Source: Epiperipatus broadwayi
Lineage: Eukaryota; Onychophora; Udeonychophora; Euonychophora; Peripatidae
Reading direction: 5' to 3'
Assembly: GCA_028023455.1 (NCBI GenBank)
Contig: JAQFVV010000072.1
Coordinates: 520,501 to 584,500 of the forward strand
Length of the DNA stretch: 64,000 nt
Positions 46,771-57,948 of this stretch are shown here, one piece after another (position 1 is the first letter of the stretch; every line of letters starts with the position of its first letter). The notes under the pieces are model-generated. The model saw nothing but the letters and a program-made list of their open reading frames with translations. It was not told the DNA's origin and did not search any database. The position numbers and the translations under genes are program-made.

Positions 46771-48347
46771 TCTATAGTACAGTTGTAAACGCAGCAACTT
46801 CTACGTTATGTGCGTAAAATTCGTATATTGGCTATATTATAAAGGTACAGAGATTAGCTCTAACAAACTAACCTCCAGCCAAAATTTGTAACCAGTTCAA
46901 TTATTAAATTAGAAACAAACCTGCTAATAAAGTACTCTTATCAGAAAGGACAGGCTTGAAATCAATTTTTTGGTGAACGTCTGATTAATTTACTTAAACA
47001 TCACCTGAACAACCATTATCGTACTATCGAGGGTAAGCAAATGTATAAGCTTAGAGCAGACTGTGAAACAACAAGGCAAATAAACAATGTTAGATAGCGA
47101 TCAAGTATCCAGTAAATCATTGACTTGGGCCTTAGGTTAAACTCGGTTTTGGCAAAATTAAATTTAAACTTATAATGTTAAACTTTTCTGTCTTAGTAAA
47201 CTAACACTCAAATTGTTGCATATTATTATTAATTAATAAAATAGAGTTTTGATTACCAGCCAAAATAAAAAAAATAGGAACAGTTGATTTTGGAATACGG
47301 GGAATTTCTAATGAGAGTAATAATTGCAATGGGAGGGTCTGTCACAGAAAGTTAGGCTTAATTGAAATAATTTTTTTAATTATTTGAAATAAGAATTACG
47401 ATAACAAAAATGTTTTACCTGATTCAAATTAGCTAGATTTAAAAAAAATTCTTCGAACGAATGCAAATTAATGTAAAAATAGCAATTTTATAAGAGTGTG
47501 TGTTGCCCCAATATATTCGTTTGAGCAGGCAACAGTGTATTTTCTCTATTAATACGCAAGGATTACATTTTAATCTGACAATTGGGAATGATGAAAAGAT
47601 ATGTTACCAAACTCAAAGTTAATATTGGCCTGAAAATTCAAAAACTTGGAAGTTACTTTGAAAATTATAACATCTGCAGTATAAAATAATACTTCCAACT
47701 CTACAATTGTTCAAACATTCTTAGGAGTCAACATTTGAACAAGTTCTATTATCAAGAAAGTTTATCCAAGGATAACCAATTACAAAAATTGGTCATTATA
47801 CAAACATTTATAATAAGACAGACCAGTAAGCCCTAGCAAAGTTTACTACAGATTAATAAAAACCATCTGCCAAACAATTGATACAGACAGATGGTTTAAA
47901 GATACTATTATTAATATTGAGCACAAATAAAAAAACTGCAATTTGATTGGAATAAGTGGCTTAAATGTGGCTCAAAACATGATAATAATTTAAATAATAT
48001 AAAAGTGTTGAAGAACTCGGCCTTCAAGACCCAAGTTACAATAAATGAAATATTAATTAAACTGAAATTGATCTCTGTATTAGCAGTCTTCATTATAAGT
48101 AAAAAGAATTTTAGCAATAGTTAATAGAAAAAAAAAATTACAAACGGCATCAAAGCAGTAAGACAATCAAATGCCTTTCCTTGACAAAACTGTAGTGAAA
48201 GTTACAAACAAAATCTTTCACCTGCCTTTGATTGTTTTGAGCAAGGATTATGGCAATCTAATGGGCCCATGATTGGTTCATCCAGCTAGACTCTATAAGT
48301 ACAAATTGTTACAACAAACCAGAATAAGAATATCTGTAAGTTCTACC
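46771..48347. other. Anonymous DNA upstream of ACADVL
   Basis: No gene was recognised. The stretch around 47150-47260 resembles 55290-55430 weakly (both end in AATTGTTGCAT), and CTAGCAAAGTTTACTACAG at 47832 resembles the right flank of the gypsy element. An older repeat may surround the gypsy insertion. Confidence 0.35.
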
Positions 48348-49122
48348 TGTAACATATTCAATATTATTTAATAAATTTAGTTATAGCGATACGAAATAAA
48401 AATGGATATAAATTAAACTAGGTTGAAAAATAAAAATCTTGTATAGAGACAAACAAATAAATGTATATAAATCCTGTAGATCTTAAAAATAGATTATAGC
48501 GGAAATAAATTCCCAAGATAAATAAGTAGTTAGTAGGCAAAAACTAGGAAGTTAAGAGAATGTATAATAAGGATATTGATTTATGGGCAAATAACGAAAC
48601 TAATCTTAATAATGATTAAATTGGTCAAGCAGAACTAAAAATTAAGTATTCCAGAAAATAAAAGAAGGGTGGTGTATATATAGCTAGAGAAAAAGGACTA
48701 TGGGTCTTTTTTGCTGCTGCCTGTGGTGTCATCGCAGTAAAAATTGTCATTGGTAGACTGCATTCCCAGTACCTCAGCTCCTGTAGGTGACCAAGACAAT
48801 TAGGATTTTTTTGCAGATCACCCCAATCTTGTTATTTATGAAGCAGCTCAAGAGGCCAAGAGTTTTTTTTTTCTTTTAAAAGCATAGTCTGTATAGGGAA
48901 AGTAAAGTACACCACTTGTTTACCTAATTGTATGAACATTCTATTTAATTATTTCACCCAATGAGTTATGCTAGCACCAGTTGCAGCCTTATATGTGTAC
49001 AGAAGATTTAATTATTTAACTGTTTTAATGATTAATAAATCATTTAATGTTAACATATATGTTGTCATTTGTTAACTCAATCGGTGTTCATGTTTGCTGG
49101 TCACATTTAGTCGGACACAGCA
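48348..49122 (+). repeat. Left LTR of the gypsy element
   Basis: Starts TGTAACATATT and ends GGACACAGCA. It matches the right LTR through blocks such as AACTAGGTT, GAGACAAACAAATAAATG and TGAGTTATGCTAGCACC. A TATATATAGCTAGAGAAAAA promoter-like stretch lies near 48675. Confidence 0.9.
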
Positions 49123-49140
49123 AATTAGTGGTGCAGTCGC
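49123..49140 (+). other. Primer-binding-site candidate
   Basis: AATTAGTGGTGCAGTCGC directly follows the LTR. The TGG start six bases in is typical of a site complementary to a tRNA 3' end. The tRNA cannot be identified here. The short LTR element at 38807 has the same arrangement. Confidence 0.6.
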
Positions 49141-49241
49141 TTCAACTTAGGGTAAAAGTAGAGAGTTAAAATCATTAGCAAGTTAGTGGCAATCAGAGTG
49201 AGATCATAGGAGACTGATCAAAGTTAGTCGACAGTTAATAG

Positions 49242-50575
49242 TTGTCAATAAAATGGAATTCATTGGGTCAAAATAGCACAGCAGAATTTGAGTTTAGTAA
49301 CGTGTCTGAATGGCCATTATATATAATGCAGATAGAGAATTATTTTACATTGAACAGTATCGAAGATAATAAACGGAAAATAGCAGCATTCCGGTGTCTT
49401 ATGGACAAAAAAAGTAATAGAGGTCATTAGTGGATTATTTGAGATACCCATAGCAGAGAATATAAAGTATGAGGAACTAATTGAGATTAAGCGATTGTAT
49501 TTTTATATTGGACTATTTCCATCATCTAATATGAGTGTTGAATGTCTTATAGAAAAATTTAACTTTATTTAAATATTCCAAATACATTCAACTGTTAGTA
49601 ATAGCACATCAAACAGGTTAGTGGATGCACAATGTTTCGAGAGGTATTATTCTCCCTTTTTTTCAGGTGTTGCTGGCCTGACCAGTGACAGTACTAGCAT
49701 GGGATTCGAACTTGAATTCTTAGCTTCTTGAGTATTGAAATTTTAAGATAATGCTCTAACTATGATGGCTCACTTAGTTAGAGCGTTACCTTAAAATTCA
49801 ATACTCAAGAATCTAAGGATCCAAGTTCAAATCCCATGCTAGTACTGTCACTGATCAGGCCAGCAACACTTGAAGAAGAGGGGGAGATAAATTACCTCTC
49901 AAAACATTGTGCATATACTAACCTGTTTGATGTGCTATTACTAATAGTTGAATGTATTTGGAATATTTAAATAAAGTTAAGAATTTAAGACATTCAAAAC
50001 TCATATTAGATGATGGAAACAGTCCAATATAAAAATAGAACTAAACACCATCATCGCAAACCTTCAAGATAAGATTAAGTGATCATTTCCCATCCTGTCA
50101 CATAACTCACTTAACCTTACGAAATAGGAAGCAGTTCAACGGGGAAAAAATTAAAGATTATAACTCAGCTCTGAGGGAACTGGCAAAAGCTTGTGATTAT
50201 AGGGATTTCATTGAGGAAATACTCGTGGATCAATTATTATGGAGGTTGACTGATGATAGGCTCAGACAACAATTACTAACAGAGCCTGATATCACATATG
50301 AAATGGCCATTAAGAAAAACAGCGTATGAATTAATTCTTGAACAATCTCAGGTTTTTAGAACTAAAATGGAGGGAAACCCCAAAAAGGCAGTGTTCAAGG
50401 CAGAAAAGGAGATTACTAGACTGATGAAAACTGATCATAGGAATTCTAAAGTAACATGTTTTTGCTATCGAAAGAAGGGTCACATGGCTAAAGAATGCAG
50501 GTAGCTCAAAGAAACGTGTTTTAAATGTGGTAAAAAGGGCCACTTTGTGTGTAAGTGTAACTAGGAGGGTAATAG
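49242..50575 (+). pseudogene. gypsy gag remnant, interrupted
   Basis: The N-terminal part FEFSNVSEWPLYIMQIENYF (49290 on) is capsid-like. The frame then shifts and is cut by the palindromic element at 49496-50071. Capsid text resumes at about 50100, NRKQFNGEKIKDYNSALREL, followed by LVDQLLWRL. Two zinc knuckles end it. The first is spoiled (CFCYRKKGHMAKEC, spacing wrong); the second is a correct CX2CX4HX4C (CFKCGKKGHFVCKC), separated by a stop. Confidence 0.85.
49496..50071. mobile_element. Palindromic element with two head-to-head tRNA-like units, copy B
   Basis: Inserted in gypsy gag. The flanking direct repeat is AGATTAAGCGAT (49484-49495) against AGATTAAGTGAT (50072-50083), 11 of 12 matching. 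The element is almost a full palindrome around about 49766. Each half carries a tRNA-like unit: the plus-strand one has TGGCTCACTTAGTTAGAGC and AGTTCAAATCC, the minus-strand one GTTAGAGC and AGTTCGAATCCC. The right end has the same extra 30-odd bases (GGTTTGCGATGATGGTG on the minus strand) found outside the left end of copy A, so the two copies lie in opposite orientation. The loop between the A and B boxes is about the same length in both copies. Confidence 0.85.
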
Positions 50576-50639
50576 TAAAGGCAAAAATAAATTATCATTG
50601 CAAGCAAATAGGGGCGGTACTGACATGGTTAAAAACATT

Positions 50640-50950
50640 GACATCCAAGGTTTAAATCCATTTATGATTAAGTTATTGCTTTGAGGAAGAGAAGTGTCAA
50701 TGGAAATAGATAGTGGGTCAGGTATTTCCCTAATATCACTAACAGACTGGATGTCACTTTCATCAGCTAATGCAGAAAGTGAATTCGAGAAAACTAACAT
50801 TAAAATGCATGATGTAAATGGAAATATGCTAAGACTATTAGGCCGCATAACAACGCCTATCAACCACCATGGTAAAAAATGTATTCACCTCCACACATTG
50901 TAAAAGGAAAGATTAGCTCTATCGTCGGGAGGGATTGGTTCCATGAATTA
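50640..50950 (+). pseudogene. gypsy protease remnant
   Basis: VSMEIDSGSGISLIS (from 50694) carries the DSG active-site triad of retroviral-type aspartic proteases, followed by a LLGRITTPI flap-like stretch and IVGRDWFHELGI at about 50920. The frame changes between these parts. Confidence 0.8.
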
Positions 50951-50999
50951 GGAATCCAAATCAATATTAAAAAAAAAAAATTTCTCTTGAACAGGAAAT

Positions 51000-51870
51000 A
51001 GCATACAAATACTCGAATTTGTTTAATGAGGAATTGGGATTAATTACTAAGAGCCCAGTTAATATAGAGTTACTGGGAAATGTGTGACCGGTCATTTGTA
51101 AACCTCATAAAATTCCATTTGCTCAAAAAGAGAAAGTGGCTGAAAAATTAAAGTCTTTGGTCTTAAAGGGCATATTAACACCAATTGAAACATTGGATTG
51201 GGCCATGCCTTTAGTAGTGATAACTAAGTTAAATGGTGAAATTAGATTATGTGGCAATTGCAGAATAACTAAACAATTATCTAAACAGAGGATCATACCT
51301 TGTTCCAAATGTGAGGGAATTACTGGCCAGTCTTCAAAATGTTTCACATTTCGCGAGGCAGATTTGAACTTTGCATTTCACCAGATGATAAATCAGCTGA
51401 ACTATTAGCCATGATAATGCAGATGGGCTTATTTAAATGTAATCATTTACCATTTGGCATATCAATAATCCCTAAGATTTTTCAAGCAAAAATTAATGCT
51501 CTGTTACAAAGTCTAGAGGGGGCTATCCCTACTTTGATGATATACTCATCACAACAAACTTAGCAGAGGTGCTGCAGAAAATGTTATTCACAATATGTGA
51601 GAAATTAAATAGATTTGGAATGAAACTAAATGCCTCCAAAAGCATATGGCATGCAAAAGAATTGGGGTTTTTCACTCATATAATTTCCGATAGGGGGGAA
51701 AAAACAGTACCCGAAAAAGTAAGAGCAGTACAAAATGCTACAAATGTTAAACAATTACAGACATATTTGGGATTAATGAATTTTTTCAAGCTCTTTTTGG
51801 TGAATAAAGCACATGTAGCAAAACCATTGTATGACTTACTGAGAAAAGATCAAAAATGGCAGTGGTTAAG
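51000..51870 (+). pseudogene. gypsy reverse transcriptase remnant
   Basis: Motifs in order: KPHKIPFAQKEKV (an internal stop precedes it), LKGILTPIETLDWAMPLVV, NGEIRLCGNCRITK, FREADLNFAFHQM (the first catalytic Asp in AD-L), HLPFGISIIPKIFQ, and the YFDDILIT catalytic box at about 51528-51555, reached only after a one-base frameshift. The thumb continues as LGFFTHIISDRG and LGLMNFFKLF to 51850. At least four frames are used. Confidence 0.88.
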
Positions 51871-51902
51871 ATGAAGCTTTCAGCAAAACAAAAGCATCTC
51901 TT

Positions 51903-52064
51903 CTAAGTTTGTTGTGATGAGTATATCGTCAAAGTAGGGGATAACCCCTCTAGACTCTGTAGCAATGCATTAATTTTTGCCTGAAAAATCTTCGGGGCTA
52001 TTGATATGCCAAACGGTAAACGATTACATTTAAATAAGCCCATCCGCATTGTCATGGCTAATAG
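51903..52064 (-). repeat. Inverted copy of the reverse transcriptase core
   Basis: These 162 bases are the reverse complement of 51402-51563 with roughly a dozen differences. They include the catalytic FDD codons and the LPFGIS stretch on the wrong strand. They stand where the first part of RNase H, including its leading Asp-Ala-Ser motif, should be. Confidence 0.93.
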
Positions 52065-52335
52065 TTCAGAGAGAAACTACAGTCAGATTGATAAAGTTTT
52101 AGCTATTATTTTCACTCTGAAAAAATTTCATCAATATATTTTTGGCAGACCGTTTCAAATAATAATAGACCACAAGCCATTAACAGGAATTCTGGGCCAT
52201 GATAAATTAGCCCCTGACCACTTAAATCCATGCATGATGCATTGGAGAAATATTTTGTCATCTTATGACTACAAATTAGAATATAAGAAGAGTAAAGAGA
52301 TGCTGACTCATTGTCTCGGGTACCAGATAAAGAAG
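52065..52335 (+). pseudogene. gypsy RNase H remnant
   Basis: SSERNYSQIDKVLAIIFTL, then KKFHQYIFGRPFQIIIDHKP, match the second half of the gypsy RNase H domain, with the DHKPL catalytic Asp present and SYDYKLEYKKSKE after it. The N-terminal strand with the first catalytic Asp is replaced by the inverted segment. Confidence 0.85.
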
Positions 52336-52419
52336 AGCCAAGCAGTATGGAGACAGACATAAACTATATTGAAATAGATCAGAATTACTTAACAGTAAAA
52401 GAGTAGTTAGTTGGACAAA

Positions 52420-53640
52420 AGGTGATGAAGGATATCAGCTGCTTATGGGAAGAATTAAAAACAGTTGACCTGTTTCAAAGCCTCACTACATTGCCCCAGG
52501 GTTTGGGAAAAACTTACAAGTTGTCTATTTGCAAAGGTTTTATATTAATGGGCGATCAAGTAATAATTCCAACAAAAAGCAAACAGCAAGTTTTAAAATT
52601 ACTTCACAAAGATGACCCTGGAATTGTGCGGGCCAAAGCATTGGCCCCATCTATGTCTGGTGGCCAATATGTCAGAGATTGAGCAATACATCAAAAAATG
52701 CATGGCCTGTCAATTAGTCATGAATATGAAAGCAAAAGAATATAATCCATGGCCAATAGCAATGAAAGCCTGGCAAAAAATGCACATTGACCGCACAGGT
52801 TCAATTAACGGAAAAATACTATTGATACTTATAGATGCATATTCAAAATGGGAAGAGTGTCGCATAGTAAAGGATATGAGTGCAAAAGAAATGATAGAAA
52901 CTTTGAATACTGTTTTCTTAGCACAGTTTACCAGAAATCATCGTGTCCGACAATGGCGTTGGATTTACCATACAAGAAATATAACATTATTTTGCTGACA
53001 ATAGCATTAAACATATATGCACATTCCTGTATCACCCAGAGTTGAATGGCCTTGCTGAAAAGGCCATACAAGTAATAAAAAAACCCTTAGGAAATCAAAG
53101 AACGAAACTATACAGCAAGCAATATGCAATGCCATTCTTCATCAACAATTACAGTGAAATCTCCAGCAGAATTGTTGATGAGAAGGAAATATGGATTAAA
53201 TTGTCACTACTTCTTCCAAATACGGTTGTTGTTGGGAAGGAAATTATGGATTAAATTGTCACTACTTCTTCCAAATCCGGCCGATAAAATAGAAAGTGAC
53301 AAAAGCGAAAATACATATGTAATAGAAGATAAACTGGGTTTGGGATGTGATCAAGAAGAAATGGTGTCAAGGGTTAATCACAAAATTATTATTAAAAAAA
53401 ATAGAACACAAGTACAGTATGGGATGACATAAGAAGCCAAGTAAATCATGTCTGCAGACAAGTCGAGGAAGACTTTCAAATTTCAGTGTACATACCAAAA
53501 GATGAAACCCAGGAAAAACGAAATAGTCCAACCAACACCACATGAAATAGTGATCGAAGATGACCAGAAATCAGCGAGATTGAAGCCAAGAGTAGTAATA
53601 ATTAGATCATACAGACGAAATACGGAGGCTGATTAAATTC
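52420..53640 (+). pseudogene. gypsy integrase remnant
   Basis: GDQVIIPTKSKQQVLKLLH begins the zinc-binding domain. The HHCC finger keeps the CMAC pair but has HKDDPG where HxxHPG is usual. The catalytic core shows HIDRTGSINGK (first Asp), IVSDNGVGFT (second Asp, near 52940) and NGLAEKAIQVIK (Glu, near 53050) in different frames. A 55-bp tandem duplication occurs at about 53190-53300. The C-terminal tail RLKPRVVIIRSYRR ends near 53635. Confidence 0.85.
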
Positions 53641-53659
53641 ATAGAATACACATAAACCT

Positions 53660-53688
53660 AGGAAAATTTTCTGGAGTAAGGAGAGGAG
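53660..53688 (+). other. Polypurine tract of the gypsy element
   Basis: GGAGTAAGGAGAGGAG lies directly before the right LTR, as expected for the plus-strand primer. Confidence 0.75.
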
Positions 53689-54505
53689 TATAAAATATTT
53701 AATATTATAAATTTAGTTATAGCCATATGAAATAAAAATGGATAAAAGAAAATTAAATTAAACTAGGTTAAAAAATAAAAGTCTTGCATAGAGACAAACA
53801 AATAAATGTATATAAACTCTGTAGATTTTAAAAGTAGATTATAGCGGAAATGAATTTCCAAGATAAACGAGTAGTAAATTAAGAGAATGACATTGTACAA
53901 TAATTATTGATTTATGGGCAGATAACGAAACTAATTTTAATAATGGATAAATTGATCAAGCAGAACTAAAATAAAATTTAAGTACTCCAGAAAAGGAAAA
54001 GGGGGGAAAAAAGACAAGAAAAACAAAAGAAGGGTGTGTATAAATAGCTAGAGAAAAAGGACTGGTACTTTTTTTGCTGCTGCATGTGGTATAAGTCCTT
54101 GAGTGTCATCGCAGTGAAGATCATCATTGGTGGATTGCATTCCCAGGATCTCTGCTCCTGTAAATGACCAAGCCGATTAGGATTTTTTGCAGACCACTTT
54201 GGTCTTATTATTATTTATGAAAGGCCTCAAGAGGCTCACCGAGGGTTTTCTTTTCTTTTAAAAACATAGACTGTATAGTGAAGATAAAGTACACTGTTTG
54301 TTTACCTAATTGTATGAACATTCCATTATTATTCGTTATTTTACCCAGTGAGTTATGCTAGCACCGATTGCAGCTTTGTATGTGTATAGAAGATTTAATT
54401 GTTTAACTGTTTTAATAGCTATTAAATCATTTAATATTTATATATGTTGTTATCTGTTAACTCAATTTGTGTTCATGATATCCAGTCTCAGTTGGGGACA
54501 CAGCA
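53689..54505 (+). repeat. Right LTR of the gypsy element
   Basis: Starts TATAAAATATT (the usual TG is mutated) and ends GGACACAGCA. It is slightly longer than the left LTR owing to small insertions, including a GGGGGGAAAAAAG run near 54000. Confidence 0.88.
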
Positions 54506-55585
54506 CTAACAAAGCTTATTACAGATGTATATAGTGGTGAAAATTGAAAACTAAGAAACATAACAGATTTTAGAGAAGAATATCCAAGTATTTAATAAAA
54601 AAAATTGACATTATAGTAGACTGCCAATCTATTTACAAATAAATAAAATCATCAAGTCTATAAATAGTTAATTCCAATACTTATTAATTGCTTTATGTTA
54701 GCTCAAACAAAACAAATAGCAAACTTATCACCAAAGTTGTGTGCTGTAATGGTGGCTATTTCCTATTACTGAGAGCTTTAAAACTGGAGAAATCAAATTG
54801 GAAGAGGCTATCCCACAAACTAATTCAGAAATAGTAATAAATTTGCCACCGTAGAATTCATCATAATCCGTATAGAAGAAACAACTAATATTACCCAAGA
54901 TGTCTTCAAAATTGTACCATAACCATATATGGTTTATGAAGAAGGGAATGAAATAATCAAACTCGATAAACTGATTTTCATTCCTATATAAAGCATATTG
55001 AAAAAATTGAATCTTTAATCAGTCTGATTACTAAAGTAAAAACAGTCAATAAAATAACTAAACTAACCACAGTGAATGGTTAAGCAATTCATTTTTATAT
55101 GTAATTTGCAATCATTTATAGAACATCTGATCAATCATTTCCATATATTATAGGTAATCAATTGCATATACTTAAAATCATGAAACAACATGATTTTTTA
55201 AAATAAAATGTTAGGAATACGCTATAACCCAGCCAAAAACCCATTGAATTAAAACATGAATATTGTGTTACTGACTCCCTTTCCCACCAACTTCATATCA
55301 GGCTCAGTTTAATTGCGGTATCGGAGCTGAATAAACTTCTAACATTAAAATTGTCTGTTTTATCAAACTAAAGAATTGTTGCATCTGTAGAATTAAATAT
55401 TGTTATTATTGATTAATATAAGATAAACTTACGTCATTTATACCTATCTCCAGTCACAATAGTCCACAGTAGCGTAATCAAAAATGTGAATATTGTTGGT
55501 AGCAGGTTGCTTCTCCAACATGACTATTCTATACATTTTATTTAGAGCTTTCTTACAAACGTTGATTACCTTTAGCAGCCATTTT
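54506..55585. other. Anonymous DNA
   Basis: Looks like decayed coding DNA in places (54780-54920), but no family was recognised. Confidence 0.35.
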
Positions 55586-55850
55586 ATAAGAAGTATTTTG
55601 TGGATTAAATTGGAAAGCTAAATAAATAAAATAAATTTTAGTAATCTGTTACTTTTGCCAATAGAGCCTCAAGAAATGTTGCAAGAATTATCAGTTGAAC
55701 GTAAGAAATGGCTAAAGATGAATACTAAGAAGTCTAAAGTAAATGATTGACGGATTTCTTCAGAAGAAAAAAAAAGATTGACAATCATGAATTAAAAGAA
55801 ACTTACGACTACAATTACCTTGATCAGATTATTAATATGGATTTTGATTT
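55586..55850 (+). pseudogene. RTE fragment
   Basis: Contains AGAAGTATTTTGTGGATTAAA, TGTTGCAAGAATTATCAG and CTTGATCAGATTATTAATAT, the part of RTE from before to after the catalytic FADD box; the FADD box itself is degraded. It stops abruptly at about 55850. Confidence 0.75.
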
Positions 55851-55950
55851 ATCCAAACCACTTCAAACACTTTTTAGCAAAACTCTTTATTTGTACATAT
55901 ACATACATCTATGTTTCGACTGACTTGCAGTCTTCTTCAGAGCTATGATA
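55851..55950 (-). repeat. Possible retroelement terminal sequence
   Basis: On the minus strand, CTGAAGAAGACTGCAAGTCA followed by GTCGAAACAT is a motif pair commonly seen near ends of Penelope-like and related retroelements. With only one copy, its nature is a guess. Confidence 0.3.
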
Positions 55951-55984
55951 TAATGAACAAAATAAAATAAAAAAACATAACTAT

Positions 55985-57948
55985 TGTAACGATATATAAA
56001 TATGTCGTAACATTAATTTAAAATAAAAACTTAAAAGTTCGCAAATAAAAGTAAAAAACTAAACGCTAAAATTAAAATGTTTGTTAAACGTATATACATT
56101 CGCACAGATGCCAAACTTTAAAAATATTTTTTTTAAAAAAAAAAATAAATAAATAAGTATTTGAACGTACTTTTTTTTATAAAAAAAAAAGTACAAGATT
56201 TAAAAATAAAAACAGGTATTAATTAATTCTTGTAATCTGTAAATGGAAATGATTGTTTATAAACTGTTTGAAAAGCAAGCTAGCCTTGGGTTCTTGTATA
56301 ATTAAAATGATCTGATGAAAGATTGATAAGAAAATAAAAAGAGATTAGCTTGACCAATGGATGCACTAAGCCTTGGCTCGGACCCTAACGAAAATGATGG
56401 ATTAGTGACGTTTTGTTGATTGAATCCGTGTGGATAATATAAAAAGAGAAATACAGTTTTTTTGGGCAGTTCCAGCATTTTGTGTTTGAGAGATGGGGTA
56501 GGACGCACATACCACACTCTCTGTATAAAAAAAAAATGAAAAGACTGTGATACCTTGAACCAGCTATTGCCATCTCCAGAACATTATCTTCCAATGGAGG
56601 CATCGCGGGAATTAAAAATTAAAAGCAGAAACCTGGACTCTTCTACCGTAAGCTATATTGACATGAACGTTCAAGCTTATGAACTTCTATCTGACTTTTT
56701 TAAGTTTAAAATCAAATTAATAATGTTTAATTTTATATGTTTTCCGATTGATAAAAATCATTTCCATTTTTTTTTCTTATTGTATAAATTATTGTTTAAA
56801 TTTTAAATGATGAAATTTAGGTTGGGTATAGACGTTGGATAGATTCGTTAGCAGTTGATTATGTTGAAGTTTTCACATTTGATTAGAATATATAGGTCAA
56901 CGATGTTAATGTGGGCATCTTACGATGAATGCCATGGGGCCTTGTGTATTCCCTTTTGCAATTGACGTTGATCGATTGTGTTTAATTTGAATGTTTTTGA
57001 CCGTGGAATCTGTGCAGCAATCTATACTCGACATTATAAAACAAATTTATAAAAATAATCTGTGTGAACGTATTTAAATGTTAAATTTAAGTCGGGCGTG
57101 AATGGCTATATGGTTTTGTAAAGTTATATTAAGGGAGGGTAATCTTAGGTTATTCATTTCGTAGTTGAATTGGTTCAATGGATTGGATATATTTGTGTAA
57201 TTGTAGATGTATGAGATCCGCTATGGGCAGGATTATATACATACGCCACACACCTTCTGTTTGCCTATGGATGGGTTTGTAAGACGGCAAAGGACCGCAG
57301 TTCATTCCTATGGAGTTTTATGTTTATTGTTCTACTCGCCAACAGATGTGACATTCCTGTTGGTGGAGAGACAATGTCTTCTCTAATTCTACTTACTGAT
57401 CAGATGTACATTCCTGACAGTATAGTATTTTGTGTTGTCGTATTTTCATGCTACATTGAATACATAAATGTATCAGATGGATTGGCACCGGTTTGATTGT
57501 GAAATTTGTTGCCTAAGGTTAAATATTTTCTTTTCAAATGCAGATCTATGTAGTCTATTCATACTCGACTCCCTAAATAAATATTAAACTCATGGTTGTA
57601 ATTTACTTAAATGTAAAACTAAAGATTAATAGAAAAATCTAAAATGTTGAATTTATTCCTCAAAATTTAAATGTTATTTTATATGTGCGTAAATAAATAT
57701 TTTTATGTGTTAATTTCTGGCAGTGGCTTTTATTTATTTATATTTAAGGTATAGATTTTTATCTCTGCGTCTCCACTGAGCTAGTGACTTGGGCTAACGA
57801 TCTGAATATTTAAATAAAGTGGAATCTTAACAGCGCGTATCTGCCTACTCTAAAATTTTTCTAGGTTTAAATGCCTAGATGGCGCCCTGTAGAGCAGATA
57901 TGTAGTTTGCAGTTAGATTCGATCTTCACTTTCAATTTGATCGTTATA
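55985..57948 (+). repeat. Left 2 kb LTR
   Basis: The 5' copy. It has no protein-coding potential I can support. AT-rich at its start, more balanced from 56350 to 57950. Confidence 0.8.

Larger units (their letters stand above)
48348..54505 (+). mobile_element. Degenerate Ty3/gypsy retrotransposon, both LTRs present
   Basis: The order is LTR (48348-49122), primer site, gag, protease, reverse transcriptase, RNase H, integrase, polypurine tract and LTR (53689-54505). The flanks CTACC (48343-48347) and CTAAC (54506-54510) fit a 5-bp target duplication with one change. The pol text resembles the K02A2.6-like group of metazoan gypsy elements. Every coding section is broken by stops or frameshifts. 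There are also a SINE-like insertion in gag (49496-50071), an inverted copy of part of the reverse transcriptase (51903-52064) and a 55-bp tandem duplication in the integrase end. It cannot move by itself. Confidence 0.93.
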
